Positions 44,746 to 57,119 of a stretch of DNA of 64,000 nucleotides are shown in pieces. Numbering within the stretch: position 1 is the first letter of the stretch; each line of letters begins with the position of its first letter. The notes below the pieces were generated by a model, which made no database searches, had not been told where the DNA came from, and was given only the letters and a program-made list of their open reading frames with translations. Origin of the DNA: Paulinella micropora (Eukaryota > Cercozoa > Imbricatea > Euglyphida); assembly GCA_009731375.1 (NCBI GenBank), contig BJOX01000199.1:344277-408276 (forward strand), in the 5' to 3' direction. A program made the position numbers and the translations under genes.

Positions 44746-45554
44746 TTTAACAAAAAAAAAGTTTTTCTGTCCTACAAATTATATGTTACACTATATATAA
44801 GCTTCAGTCACCCGGTAGTAGTCACTAGTAATAATGTACCAGCCAAAATTTTGTTTAAAAGTTTTTTCATAAGCTCCGGTAACATTTTTTTGATATTAAT
44901 ACTTGCCGAACTGTGAAAGTGATGTACGTAATTACCATGATCAGTCACCTGATCCCTTACAGTCACAGCAAGATATGCCTCCCGGGCCCTAGGAATTCAA
45001 AGTATGAGTTCAATGGGAGCCAAGGTATACCTTATGAATTCAAGGTATACCTTACAAATTCAAAGTATACCTTATAAATTCAATGTATACCTTACGAATT
45101 CAAACTATTATTGCGGCACTTGAAGGTTTGATGTGAATAGTCAAGGTAACGCAATACTTAAGGACGAGTTTATGTTTAATTAAAATATTTTCTTCTCTTC
45201 AACCTAGCACTTCCACGAAGCATGGCTTCGCAAGATTTTCGTTGGCTGTAAATGAAATGGTAAGCAAGTCCCTTCATGTCGCCGTGGTACATTAGAGCTA
45301 GTTCAGATGCATATATCTCGTCCTTATCATTAGAATTGCTATTCTTAAGTGGGTTCAGTTGTTTGACTAATAGCAGTCGTTCATTGCTTGAGCTTTAGTT
45401 ACTTCCTTCTTCAGACAGTCCCTGTGTCCGTTTCTGTTGAATCTCTAGGCTACAGCTGCTAGAAGAGCCTCTCGTTAACTGAGAGCTTGTGCTGCTGCTG
45501 CTGCAACTTCTATCAGCGCTACGACTATTGCTACTACTGTTACAGATGCTGTCG
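44746..45554. other. Spacer with a degenerate palindromic cluster
   Basis: No gene was seen. At 45020-45105 there are four or five units of AAGGTATACCTTATGAATTC type. A block at 45239-45290 recurs at 46334-46392 (TAAATGAAATGGTAAGCAAG). Confidence 0.6.
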
Positions 45555-46007
45555 TCATCTGTGGAGTATATGCTTTTGGAGGATATACTTTGCATATGCT
45601 TGATTTTTTTTTCTTTCTTTTTTTCTTCTTCCTTCTCCCAACCTTTCGGGTGATTCTTCTGTCGCTGGTTTGTTACCTTTTATGATTTCTTTCTTGGTGT
45701 CCAAATAAAGCTTGTAATATGTTGAAGAAAATTTGGATGTTCTTTTCATGCGTTGTAATAAAGTCTGGAAGTGAGAACACCTGTGTTGAGCTAACTTTCT
45801 TTTCAAAAGGGTAATTGGACGCTTGTGCTCCGCACACCAGGTACATTCAGTAGTTGAGTTATCGTCGAATGCATGGACACTGCTTGCAGTGGAGTAAGAA
45901 TGAAGAATTTTCTTTTGGTGACTACCTAGTGAGCAATCGCTCTCCTTGTCATTGTCTGTAAGGCTTGACGATGAGACTACGGAAGCATCGGACATGGTAA
46001 CAAGCAC
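45555..46007 (-). CDS. Hypothetical protein
   Basis: The 150-residue frame begins MLVTMSDASVVSSSSL. It is Ser-rich at the N-terminus, with a CTWCAEH...HRCSH cluster in the middle (about residues 55-80) that could bind zinc, and then a basic helical part. No family is recognised. A palindromic cluster lies upstream of its start. It may be a single exon of a longer gene. Confidence 0.35.
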   Translation of the reverse strand: MLVTMSDASVVSSSSLTDNDKESDCSLGSHQKKILHSYSTASSVHAFDDNSTTECTWCAEHKRPITLLKRKLAQHRCSHFQTLLQRMKRTSKFSSTYYKLYLDTKKEIIKGNKPATEESPERLGEGRRKKERKKNQAYAKYILQKHILHR

Positions 46008-46079
46008 CTGATATGACAGACCTATTTATGTTGGTGTTAATCATCTTGCGCCTGAAATAAACATGTCAATGTTTACCTT

Positions 46080-46182
46080 ACATATCAAAGGTACACCTTG
46101 AAATAGTCAAGGTATACCTTGAAATAGTCAAGGTATACCTTGAAGTAGTCAAGGTATACCTTGAATTAGTCAAGGTATACTT
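46080..46182. repeat. Palindromic minisatellite, cluster 6
   Basis: Five units of TCAAGGTATACCTTGA with 5-6-base spacers (AATAG or similar) give a period of about 22 bases. Confidence 0.9.
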
Positions 46183-46527
46183 GCAACCTGATGTGACAGA
46201 CATATTTATGTTGGTGTTAATCATCTTGCGCCTGACATAATTATGTTGGTGTTAAGCAGCAGCGCCGTGGTACAGTAGAGCTAGGTTGAGGACAAAAAGA
46301 TGTTCTGGCTAGGTTTTTCCCTAGCCACTAGGTTCTTCTCTTACAGGATTGTCGTTGGCCGTAAATGAAATGGTAAGCAAGTCCCTTCATGTTGCCTTAT
46401 GTTAGTATTAATTATCTTGGGCTATGCCCTGTTCCTCTTCCGCCGGACATAATTATGTTAGTATTAATTATCTTGCGCTAAGCCCTGTTAGCATGTTTTG
46501 TGGATTGCCTTCGGCTCATACTGTGAT

Positions 46528-46580
46528 TCAAGGTATACCTTGGTAGGGCATATACCTTGGTAAGGCAAGGTATACCTTGA
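46528..46580. repeat. Palindromic minisatellite, cluster 7
   Basis: Three units, one degraded to ATATACCTTGG. A (GA)n run follows to 46630. Confidence 0.8.
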
Positions 46581-46584
46581 TTCA

Positions 46585-46635
<51 letters not shown>

Positions 46636-46949
46636 CTCGAGAGTACAATTATAAATGATGCATAATGTAGTAAGTAAAAAAAGTATAACGTGCAAGCAAA
46701 TGAAAAGCCAACCCTCTCATATGCGTTTATCTCAAAACCGTAGAACAAACCTTTGTGCATACGCCTCCCATGTCACGGAGCGAACTCGGGACATGTGCAA
46801 GAATATACATCAAAAGATGTTCATTCCAACGTCTGCAAAGTCGTTCCGAGCACGTAGTTTTGCAATGGGTACACCAACCATCACAAAGACTAGGGCCCGT
46901 ACTTAATCAATGCACGTTGGACAGGCACTCAAGCATACGTTGTCGTGAG

Positions 46950-47087
46950 ATGGAGAGAGAGAGAGAGAGACAGAGAGAGAGACAGAGAGAGAGACAGAGA
47001 GAGAGAGAGATCGAGAGGGAGGGAGAGAGAGAGAGAGAGATCTTGAGAGAGAGAGAGAGATCGAGAGAGAGAGAGAGATTGAGAGAG

Positions 47088-47122
<35 letters not shown>

Positions 47123-47153
47123 AAGAATAGAAACAGAAAGAGAGAGAGAGAGA
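46950..47153. repeat. (GA)n / GAGACAGA low-complexity block
   Basis: About 200 bases of purine-only repeats. Adjacent sequence carries a duplicated block (TTTCAAAAAATCCTTGC) at about 47170 and 47310. Confidence 0.9.
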
Positions 47154-47544
47154 TCCCTGACTGGTAAAAACTTTCAAAAAATCCTTGCAGGTGTAAACTC
47201 TGCTCTTTTTCGATTTTTTTTTTTTTTGCATTTGACTCGTCTCGATGAGCTCTATTACATTGTAGTAGCACACGAGAATTCAATAGAGCTCACAAGTTTT
47301 CTCAGTAAAAAATTTCAAAAAATCCTTGCGGGTGTAAACTCTGCTCTTTTTGTAAAATCTTTTGCCAAGAGTGTCCAACGTGGCATTGATCAAACAAATG
47401 CTTTTTCGAACCGCGCCGCGCCCACCAAAAGTAAAAATACTAAATTTTGTTTTTGGCACACTTCCTGACTCCTTTTCCTGATTTCTTATCGTGGGCACGT
47501 TCTTTTCCTAATTTCTTATCGCGGGCCGAACGTACCATCGAACC

Positions 47545-47742
47545 TTCAAGGTATTAATTTCTTTTTACCTTGAAACATGGAAAAAAAAGTCAATTTCACT
47601 GTTTCAAGGTATAGAATTCAATACCTTGATGCTTTAAGGTATAGAAATCACTACCTTGATGCTGTTCAAGGTAAAGAAATCAATACCTTGAGGCTTTTCA
47701 AGGTATACCTTGACCGTTTCAGGGTATACCTTGAATAAACTG
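47545..47742. repeat. Palindromic minisatellite, cluster 8
   Basis: Units change from TCAAGGTATTAATTTC-like to TCAAGGTATACCTTGA across the cluster, as if one arm were eroding. Confidence 0.75.
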
Positions 47743-47753
47743 GTTTGTAGTGT

Positions 47754-49190
47754 GGGGGTGTCTGCAGGTTTGGGAGGGGTCTTCTTGGCTTTAGTGGGGT
47801 CATGCTCAAACCTACATTTGTCGGCCTATCTACACTCCCCCTGTTTGTCTCACAAGAAACACACCCCTCTCACCTTCCCTCCATCATGGAGGTAACGGCA
47901 GGAGGCCCCACGAGTGCATTTGCATTCCTTGCTGAAGAGCCAGCACTCGTCCTTGGGTTTCCCTTTCCCGGCCTTGCGAGCTGCCAAACATTTTTCCGTG
48001 GAGCTAGTCACTTTGGCCCGGTCAAACTTCTTGTCTAGCTCAAGGGCACGATCTTGCACGAACTTCCACAGGAGGCGAAGTCCCACTTGAACTGCTTGCG
48101 ATTCAGTTCAGCCATTTCAACCCATACTTGCCAAGCTTTTTTTCTTTACCCTAGAGTCAGATTGCTTTGGGCCCACTAACGCGTCCTTCACTATTTGTTG
48201 CATCCGGTCATCGGTTGGGGCTTGTCCATAATCAGCCAACCAGACTCTCCTAGCGTTCAAGTCTACACACTGACCGACGTACTGTTGCTTACTCGTAAAG
48301 AGGAAGTCATTCAGTCACCTTGTCCTGGACATCAGAGGGGTCAGCTTTCTTGTACCGGGCTAGCAGTCCCACAGTGCTTTAGGCTTTTGGCCAAAGGTCA
48401 GCTTCTCCGGATCAGCTAAGTCACGCACCAGGCTCTTCGCCTCACCCCCGAGCATGTCATAGATGATATTGAACACCCTCTCTTTTTGCTTGCTCATCTC
48501 AGCAAGTACACTAGCGTCATAGGTCATCACCTGTCGTGTCAGTGCGCCAGCACGATCAGCACCCCCTAGTGGGGTTATGACCTTAGAGGGGGCCGTCTGT
48601 CCTCGGGAGGCCCCACTCTTGCTGTCGCCCTCTAAGTCTGAGCCCTTGCCAGTTGACAGCCTAGGTTTGTCAGTGCTAGCATACCCACTAGAGTAGAGGT
48701 CAGAGGGGTGCCGGTCTTCATCTTCCTCCTCCTCCTCCTTTCCCTCTTCGGTCTCAGTGGTTGGCTTATCCTTCGTACTGCCAAAAACCGGTTTGTAACG
48801 CTTGACTGGGGTATTCTGTCCTTCCTCTACCCCTAACGCCTCCTCAAGGTTTGAAGCCTCCGGTTTGGGGTTGGGCATAGACCACAGGCGAGTAGAACCC
48901 TTGGCTTTGTCCTCGAAGTATTCCTTTATTACTTCTTCGTCCAAGTCATCCCACTCATTCCACTCTGCTACTCTTCCCAAAGCTAGTATAAAGGGGGGCA
49001 CCTCCCTACCCTGAAGCTGTATTCCTAATACGTTTTCGCGATGTACATATTGTTTGTGGGCGTCAGCGCCCTGCAGCACTTCCTTAGGGGCCTTAGCATA
49101 TTACAGCTTTGCACTACCTGCCTATGCAATATGATCCATGCCTCTTTGCCGGTGAACGTAATCTTATTGTCTGTCTTACTAGTAGTCATT
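47754..49190 (-). pseudogene. Retroelement gag remnant with CCCH fingers
   Basis: A start-like ATG lies at 49190. The frame shifts near 49,080 into 48360-49079 (helical part, acidic Glu tract, then YDASVLAEMSKQKERVFN). It shifts again into RYKKADPSDVQDKV (about 48,350), and then into a frame with a CCCH finger CWLFSKECKCTRGASCRYLH (about 47,900). A second degenerate finger ends near 47,754. Several in-frame stops are present. The helical and DVQDK blocks match the gag at 52.1-52.4 kb, so both are one family. No pol was found. Confidence 0.7.
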
Positions 49191-51059
49191 TCTAACCACC
49201 ATCAGTCTCGAACAGACACACGCTCCACACACACACACTTACACACCGCACACAGCTATGCTCTCTACTTGCTAAATAGAGATAGGGTCACGCTATGCTT
49301 ACGCTGTTCTGATGGCACAGACACATGCAAGCAACCACACACACTCCCACACAAAGAGAACACAGCAGAGGTCACGAGCAGACTCACACACACACTACAC
49401 AGCATAGTGTTTTGCTTGTCCACACCACCCTTTACTCTCTCTCTCTCTCTATTCAACCACGTGTGTTACCACTGACTCTATTGCTCAAATTACACTGAGG
49501 CTACCTCAGTTACCACCTATGATAGCTTTCCACCTACTAGCAGCTCTATCTGCAAAGTCAGTTTTTCAACCTACCTAGGTTTGTAGTTGTTTTTGTACAG
49601 GCACCTAAACACTTACCTTTCGCTCCTCCCCTCGTGTCCAATGCACTGTTCTTCAGAGCTCACGACCTCACCACACCTCTCTCTCACTCCTCACACAGTC
49701 ACAACAGCGACACAAGGAGTAGATGCGATGATGCAGTACGAGTTCAACAATAACTTTGCAATGTAAGCTGTTGTGTCCCATGGGCAGTGGGTGCTCAATC
49801 CAGTCTGTGACCACGGCAAAGCACAACTGGCCTACTGTTTAACAATAACTTTGCAATGTAAGCTGTTGTGTCCTGTGTGCAGTGGGTGCTCAATCCCGCC
49901 AGTTACCACGGCAAACTCACAACTGGCATACTACTTTGTACTCTGGCCTTGCAACTTGTTGTGTCCGTGGTAGCGGGTGCTCAATCCCGACTGGCACCAC
50001 GTCCAACACAACTGTCCACGTCACAGAACAAATGAACAACACCTTTAGGAGGCTCACCCCTCCCGCACTACGACCTGTACGCTCCCTGTCTCTTTGTCCT
50101 GTCCCCCACCTTGCCCTTGCACTGCACACCAGCAGAGCAGGACGTGGGTAGTGTCTACAGTGATCAGCTGTAGCGACACAATCAAAAATGCGTACTTTCC
50201 TGTAATGGGGTCACTTAGGGTGGACCCCACACCCCTTTAACGAAGGTTCTCCTCTGCGATCCGTTGCACAGATCACGCTCCAAGGCTCGATAACCCGTTG
50301 GAAGAAAACCCTCGCGACTTCTACAAACGGCGACCGGAACTCGGGGTGTCGCCCTCATACCGGCCAACTGCTTCCCACGCAAAAGAATTAACAATACTGA
50401 ACAATTCCCGCCAGTCTAACTGACGACGTCGCACAAAAGATATATCTCCAGAAAATGACCCACGAAACGGCCTGATATGGGCAATAATGGTAATGGTAAA
50501 AAGCTAGTGTCACCAGTACCAGAAAAGATACTATAAATGAATGTATTAACAACTAATAATACTACTAACCGTAACGAGTAATGCTAATGTACCAAATAGC
50601 AGTACGGACGTAGTTGAGGAGGAGGGGTCTAATTAATTGACCAATGCGCCCTGCTCAAGTGAAGTTTTTTTTTTATCATTAAATAAAAATAAATAATTGC
50701 AATCGCTTCTCCAGCTCATCCTCTTTCTACCCTCCTAATCATGAGTCAGCTCCGTAACTTTCAAAGTTCTCGTCCGCGTTTTTCACGACTTTGAAACTTA
50801 GCCTGGGCCGCCGGCGGCAAAAGGTGGAGAATATGCACTTCGAGCCTCCTGCTTCGACATTGATTCGAATTATTCTGTTCCGAATTTTTACATATTAAAT
50901 TTTTTACTTTAGTCACGACCAAAGTGACCGCTCTGCCGCCTCGGGAGTCTACTATAATGATAACGGTAAATTACTGGGAGATATATAGAATACATATTAA
51001 TATTGTATCAAGTTTCACATATTACTCTCCGGCACCGTCGAAGTTAGTGCATGATGCAA
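49191..51059. other. Gene-free stretch with tandem repeats
   Basis: No gene was seen. CA-rich sequence occupies 49,200-49,400. A tandem repeat of about 85-105 bases in three units (block GTGGGTGCTCAATCC) lies at 49,770-50,010. An AT-rich stretch follows at 50,640-51,050. Part may be leader or LTR of the minus-strand gag remnant. Confidence 0.5.
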
Positions 51060-51273
51060 TGGATAATTTATTAATTAATAATAGTATTTAGTCATACCGG
51101 CCCACCCCAATGACAATTACCTATTTTTACCTATATCACTCTAAGTGTAACGGTGAATTTAATGCTTTGGCGGTCTGGGGTTGTGGCGTTTAGTGACGGC
51201 GGTCTGGGGTTGTGGCGTTTAGTGACGTGTCATTATTCAAATCTCTCAGTAAAGTTCCGAACCCTCTCGTCCA
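51060..51273 (+). repeat. 5' LTR of the gag-only element
   Basis: TGGATAATTTATTA to CTCTCGTCCA. It carries an internal tandem copy of a 29-base block (GCGGTCTGGGGTTGTGGCG...) that the 3' LTR lacks. Confidence 0.75.
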
Positions 51274-51290
51274 GTGGGTTATGGGCCTTG
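51274..51290 (+). promoter_or_regulatory. Primer-binding site for a half tRNA-iMet
   Basis: GTGGGTTATGGGCC is complementary to the initiator tRNA-Met anticodon stem and loop. It directly abuts the LTR. Confidence 0.6.
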
Positions 51291-51569
51291 GCAGCGCTTA
51301 ACTCTGGAGCACTGCAAGCAAAGAAAGAGGAGACCATCGCCGACCGGGAGGCGACTGTCGTCAAGAGGGTTGGTGTCATTCCAGTAATTGACACAATAAA
51401 AGGGAAGCTTTCATACTGAGACCCTTTGGCTCAGTTTTTGAACGCATTGTACCTGTCCCCCGTTTTGGTTAGGTGACCTGCGTTGGGGGTAAAGAGAACA
51501 GCACTCCAGTGGGACTGCTACAACTTGACTGCTACAACAAAGGAAAATTGACAGTAAGACCTCAGAGTC

Positions 51570-53822
51570 ATGAGCTTTAGTACTCTTAGAGGCACAACCA
51601 AAAACAAAGCAAAGGAAGTCACAGCAAAAGGACAGTATGACGGGAGAACCCCGTTCAAGGCCTTTCAACGTGAGATAGTTTTGGCCTTGGGAGCCAAAGG
51701 ACTTAAGGGGGCACTCAAGACCCCAGAAGAACACATTAGGATAGTGCATGCGAGTGATGTAAGTGCTTTGCACAGCAAGGGGAAAACAGTCCCCAATTAC
51801 ATGTGGAGGTGGGGAGAGAGAGGAGGGAAACAGCCAGCAAGAGGGAGAGGAAAGTAGGGGTGAGAGAGGAGGAAGAGGAAGCTCTCAGTTAGACTCAGAG
51901 TCAGAGACAGACAAGGAAAACCTTACATCTTATTTTACAGAGACAGAAAGCCTGGCAGCCTACTTTAGGGGGAGATAGTGGTAAGAGTGAGCAAAAGGGA
52001 GAAGAGCAGGTGGAGGAGTCTCAGAGGCAGAGTGAGTAGTCAGCCTTCACCTACTTATTCCACACCAACAACGACAACAATCAAGACGAAGAGCAAGGAG
52101 CAAGTAGAGGAAAAAGAGAAGGAAGATAGAATGACAGTAGCATATGAGGAGAGTTTGGAGCATGAGATGAAAAGACAGAGAGAGAAAGCTTTTTCGTTTG
52201 TGTTTGATAAGCTAGCAGGTAAAGCCAAGAGGAGTGTGGCAGATTTGGTGAGAGACACCTCACCAGACTTTGGTCAGAACTTGCACACTGTGTGGGCAAG
52301 ACTAACCAAAAGGTTTGGTAAGGTGAGTGAGGAAGATGTGCAAGATAAAATAAATGCGATGAATGCATGGACATTTGATGAGGGGTGTGATTATGCGCCG
52401 CAGTTTTGATGCGTTTGTTGCGTTAGATGAAGAGCGAAAGGCAGTAGGCCATGAACCACCCCACAGAACAATGGAAACAATAATCACTAATGCCTTGCAA
52501 AACCCTGAGTATGCATCAGAGGGGGTGAGAAAGGATTGGGGAGGATGGATGAGCACGCTGAAGATGAATAAGAAGCAGCATGCATGGTCTTTTGAGGAAT
52601 GGTGGGAGGAGTTGGAAGAAAGAGCATTGGAGATAGATAGGAACAAAGAGAGAGAGAGAGAGAAGAAGATGAAGAAAGAAAAAGCACACGCAGGGAAAGA
52701 TGCCAACAAAAGAGAGAAAGGGCAGAGAGGTGTGTGTTTTGGGTTTCAAAGAGAGTGGATGCAAGTGGGGGGATGAGTGTCGTTTTGCTCATACAGAGGG
52801 GTCAGTCACTATGCGTAGTGTGCATGGGGTGTGCTACCTGTTTGAACAGTCAGGCAGCTGTGACAGATCTAACTGTAGGTTTAAACACACCACTAATAAG
52901 AAAGGGGGACGGAAAGGAACAGGAACGAGAAAGAAGGCGTGGAAGAAAGGAGAGAAATGTTTCAACTGTAACATGGAGGGGTATGTGTTCTCCGCATGTG
53001 AGAAGGAGTGCAGGATGTGTGGGGGTGAGCATAGACTGCATGAATGTGAAGAGATGAAGAAGGCGAGAGAAGAGCCAGGTGAGAAGGAAGAACCGAGAGA
53101 GAAGGAAAAGAGAGCAAAAAGGGAACATGGAAAGTTTGGTAGGGGGAGTAAGTCAGACACTTCTGACACAGGGGGAGTGAGTTAGACACAGATGAGGAAG
53201 GTGAGAAGGTGAAAGCATTGAAAAGGATGACGAGATTTTTGACAGGGCGAAGAGCAGGCATGGTAAAGGAGAAGGCCCACATGGGCAAGGTGATGGTAGT
53301 ACGAGACAAGTCTATCGTAAATGTGAGGGGCGAGTGTCAGGTGAGCAGCAGTGTTTTGTGTGCACTGATGACACGGAGAGTGAGAATGTGTTGTTGCGAG
53401 AGGCAGCTTGTGGTCTGTTGAGAGGGCGATTTTGCGGGCTGCATACAGATCAGGAAAGAGAGAGTGAGAGGGAAGCCACAGTGATGGGGGAGCAAAACAT
53501 AATTAGCCAGCCTAAACCGTTAGTTGAGAAGACGCAGAAAGAGAAGGCGAAGCGCGCAAAGCGCCGGAATAATAAGAAGAAAGGAAAGGCAGAGATCGCC
53601 ACCAACAAGTCAAGCCCCTTCAAAGAGGAACGCGCAGCAAAAGGGAACGGATATCAACGCCGCGACGGGCTGGTGGGCAGCGACAGCGACCTTGACAGCG
53701 ACTCAAGCTCGGACCCGGAGCGGCGATTCAAGCTGGTGGAGAGTGCGGCGCGCAAGTGGTTTCCTGACCCGGGCGGCAAGCTACAGCGTCGGCAAGTGGA
53801 AGGCTGGGAGACGGGAAGTTAA
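51570..53822 (+). pseudogene. gag: Gag with two CCCH fingers and two zinc knuckles, frame-shifted
   Basis: The first frame (51570-51857, MSFSTLRGTTKNKAKEV) is a capsid-like N-terminus. A second (52132-52409) holds YEESLEHEMKRQREKAFSF and DVQDKINAMNAW. A third (52363-52776) continues helical. A fourth (52700-53185) encodes CCCH fingers (VCVLGFKESGCKWGDECRFAH, near 52,735, and CYLFEQSGSCDRSNCRFKH, near 52,835). It then encodes knuckles CFNCNMEGYVFSAC and CRMCGGEHRLHEC. Later frames (53209-53822) are basic. Several indels separate the parts. CCCH fingers in Gag are unusual; CCHC knuckles are standard and bind RNA. Confidence 0.7.
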
Positions 53823-54099
53823 AGGACTCGGGCGGCCATCGGAAGGCAAGGGAATGGGGGAGCGCGCGTTGAGCCGCAGCAACTGGACCTTCTCTGGACT
53901 GTGACTTTTACGCAACGTCATCATAAGTTAAGTTGGTGAACGCTATAAAAAGTTAGTATTGTATAGAGTTAGTGCATATAGTCGGTAGGGCGGCTCCGGT
54001 AATTTCTGAATAGGGCTACAAAATATCTACCACCATATATGCGAGGTTAGTAGCATAAGTAAGGTAGATGGGGCCGTTATTCCTAAATAGGGGGAGCCA

Positions 54100-54292
54100 T
54101 GGATAATTTATTAGTTAATAATAGTATTTACTGAGTCATACCGGCCACCCCAATGACAATTACCTATTTTTACCTATATCACTATAAGTGCAACGGTGAA
54201 TTTAATGTTTTGGCGGTCTGGGGTTGTGGCGTTTAGTGACGTGTCATCATTCAAATCTCTCAGTAAAGTAAAGTTCCGAACCCTCTCGTCCA
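54100..54292 (+). repeat. 3' LTR of the gag-only element
   Basis: Direct repeat of 51060-51273 without the internal 29-base duplication. Confidence 0.75.
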
Positions 54293-57119
54293 GTGTAATG
54301 AGCCTGAGCCTGGAGCCATCATAGTAGTGTTCCGAGCCTTTAATAAGAGACTCAGTCACAAGTTCGTTGTATTAATACAATTATCCCTTGGGCCAGGCTG
54401 TATACTGACTGACAGTCGGGATTATGATGATTCGGTAATCGGCGCCCCTAAGCATTTAGACCAAGATGATGACTGAGACTTATTACCGGTCTTGGTATTA
54501 ATTTAAGCTTACCTGTAACATAAATGTGTACTGAGAAGAGGGTGGATGATCAATTATCCTTCGATGTTGCAGACAGATTGTGTGTGGCTGTCGGACGATC
54601 AAGTGTCCGTCTAACAGGCAGGCAGAAAACTCTTCGCAAGCACTCCAGAACGACGAGATTGATTTTCTTCGAGATTCGGAAAATTGGAAGCGCAACCTGA
54701 ATAGAAGAGAGAGAGAGAGAGAGAGAGAGATGCATATATTGCATATTCGCTCGTTCCTGTTACGCTGTTATTGTTTTGATACTTCAGTCCACATACTTTC
54801 ACACAAAAACCGCGTGGTATCTATGCAGAAGCTGCATGTTCTTCTTGCAACCTACCGGCGTTCTACGTGAGGCATTCTACACTATCACTTGCTTGACCAA
54901 GGGTTGCTAATGAAAACTCTATGCACGAATTTTGGCGCGGTGAGTAGAGTGGTAGGGGACATATCCAGCAGGAGGGGAGACATTATTCTTGGGAGGTGGT
55001 CCTCGGGCATCAGGCTGCGCCACGATAGCGAGAATGATAAACTGCAAAAAAACCAAATCAACATAAACACAGGTACGCCAAGTACGTGAGAGAGGTTACT
55101 CCTCCTTTTTGTCCTCCTTTCTCGTTACCGTTTCTCTAGCTTCCTCTTTCTGTTCTATTATGTGTGACATGAGTGCCTCAGAAATGAGACAAAGAAGGCA
55201 TGGAAGGAGGAAGGGGCAAGAAAAGTAGGAACAAAACCAATTGTCACAATTTGAAGAGACTTAATATATATATTGCCACAAAACAGACACGTGGTTTACG
55301 TACGAAGGGAAACAAAAGAGCAAATATCCCAGCTCCGATGAAACGTGGAAGCAAGTACGTCAGCAGCGCAGACGGAAAGCCTGTATGCAAGGATGATCAA
55401 TTGAATTATGACTCCAATTGAGCTCACCAAATCCGGTAAAGTAAGCCCATCGCTCTTGAAAGTACTGGCAACGATCCTCAAAAGCTGAGCAACACATTAA
55501 GTCTACTCAAAGGATTGGCCAGGCGCGCAAAAGCAGACCAATCCCTTGCAAGTTCCATAGGTAACTAACAAGAGACAACATGGCCACAGTTCCAAACAGC
55601 GAAACAAGGTGAGAAAGTACTCGAAGCTATAGAAAGAATAGAGCCAACACAGGTGCAAGAGCCCCAGAAGCCAGCCTATGTACAAGATCACGAATGTACA
55701 GTGGCAACACAACGACGAACCTACCGACGCGAGGAATTGCAGTAAAAAGAGTAGTTTGACCGATTATGAACGATCTGTCTCGGTAGTCATGACAGAAGCA
55801 TTTCAATTTGTTCTCAATACACATGGAAACATGGATATTACCCCACAAATAGCCACTTGTAGAGCTGTTCAGAAAAATTACATAGATAAGCATCAGTCAG
55901 CTTATTTCAAGACCTCTTCAGCCATAGCGTTCACCCATCTACAGCGCTCATGATACCACTGAAGCTCACGACGACAAAATACCGTTTAAATGTAAACTTG
56001 GAAGAATTTCTTTTCCCTGTCAACAGTCATCCATCGGCATGGATCCCGGAGAACAGGCTGAAGACCCCCCCGAGTAATATATGCGGCCTCCGCTATTTCC
56101 TGGTACCTGCCACGATGCCCAGAAAGGCATGCATGAACTGGCTATTCTCACGAAGCAGATAAGACAAGCAAAGAGACAACGACATCAAGAGAATCCTCAC
56201 ACGAAAATTAAGAAGAAGACCAGATCGAGCACAGAACCAAACTGATTCCGTACATGGGCCAAATCCACAGCGCCTGACAGCCATGACAGGTTAGAGAAAT
56301 GCTAGCGAGAGAAAGAAAGTGGTCACAGAGGAAGTGACCAAGTAGAGCCAGTCAAAAAGAAGATCCATGAAGAGACTGCAGGAAGAAAAAAATGGCTAAA
56401 GTGAAAGCAATTGAGTCAAAGAAGACCTGGTACGAGAAAGAATCAGCTCAGCGCCCCCTGAAAGAAAGGAGAGAAGAGAGAAGGGATCGGAACGTAGTGA
56501 AATATTCTCATTTCCCTCTGTGATTTGGTCTAATCTCTCCTCTCCATGCCCGCTGCCTTCGGACCAGCATCGGACACCGCCATCATGCGCGTCAGCAGAG
56601 GGAGCAGAATGTACTCCACCAAAAGTATGCTGAGCAAGAAGATTTAGTCACTTTGATACGCGCTGGATTGCACACAAGAAGGCACCTTCCCAAGAAGATG
56701 ATGCCGTTCAAGACGAGACACTGCACCATGCGCTCCCGCACCGTTTTGGAAGTCAGAAAAAAGAGGGGAGGTATGTGGAACTTCAAAGAATCCACTGCCC
56801 GATCCACATTACACAAACAGCAGGACAAAGGTACAAGTGTGTGAGGTACAGTAAATCGATGGAGGTGCCTCTGAAAGAGGGCACAGATTGTGGCGCAAGT
56901 ACCGACACCGGAGAGAAGGGCAGATATATTGTACTTCAAGAGGTCGTAGGACATCCTACAACAGAGAAGCGAACGACAGAGGGGCAAACAAAAATCACAA
57001 ACGGAGAGGGGGACCCTCAATCCTCCCCTATAACCTCCCCACCCCCTTCCTCCCCCCCTCTCTCTCTTTCCGACTCTCGCTCGCTCCCTCTTCTGCACCC
57101 AAAATCCAACGCCAAGAAT
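54293..57119. other. Stretch with no recognised gene
   Basis: A short (GA)n run lies at 54,706-54,730. Small frames (for example 55678-55953, MYKITNVQWQHNDEPTD) have no recognisable domain. I see no RNA gene. Confidence 0.5.

Larger units (their letters stand above)
51060..54292 (+). mobile_element. Gag-only LTR retroelement (Copia-like priming)
   Basis: Direct repeats 51060-51273 and 54100-54292 flank a gag with zinc fingers but no reverse transcriptase. Directly after the left LTR is GTGGGTTATGGGCC, complementary to the anticodon arm of initiator tRNA-Met (GGCCCATAACCC). This is the internal half-tRNA primer used by Copia and relatives. A purine tract (AATAGGGGGAG) precedes the right LTR. 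No clear target duplication was found. The element is non-autonomous and needs RT in trans. Confidence 0.7.
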
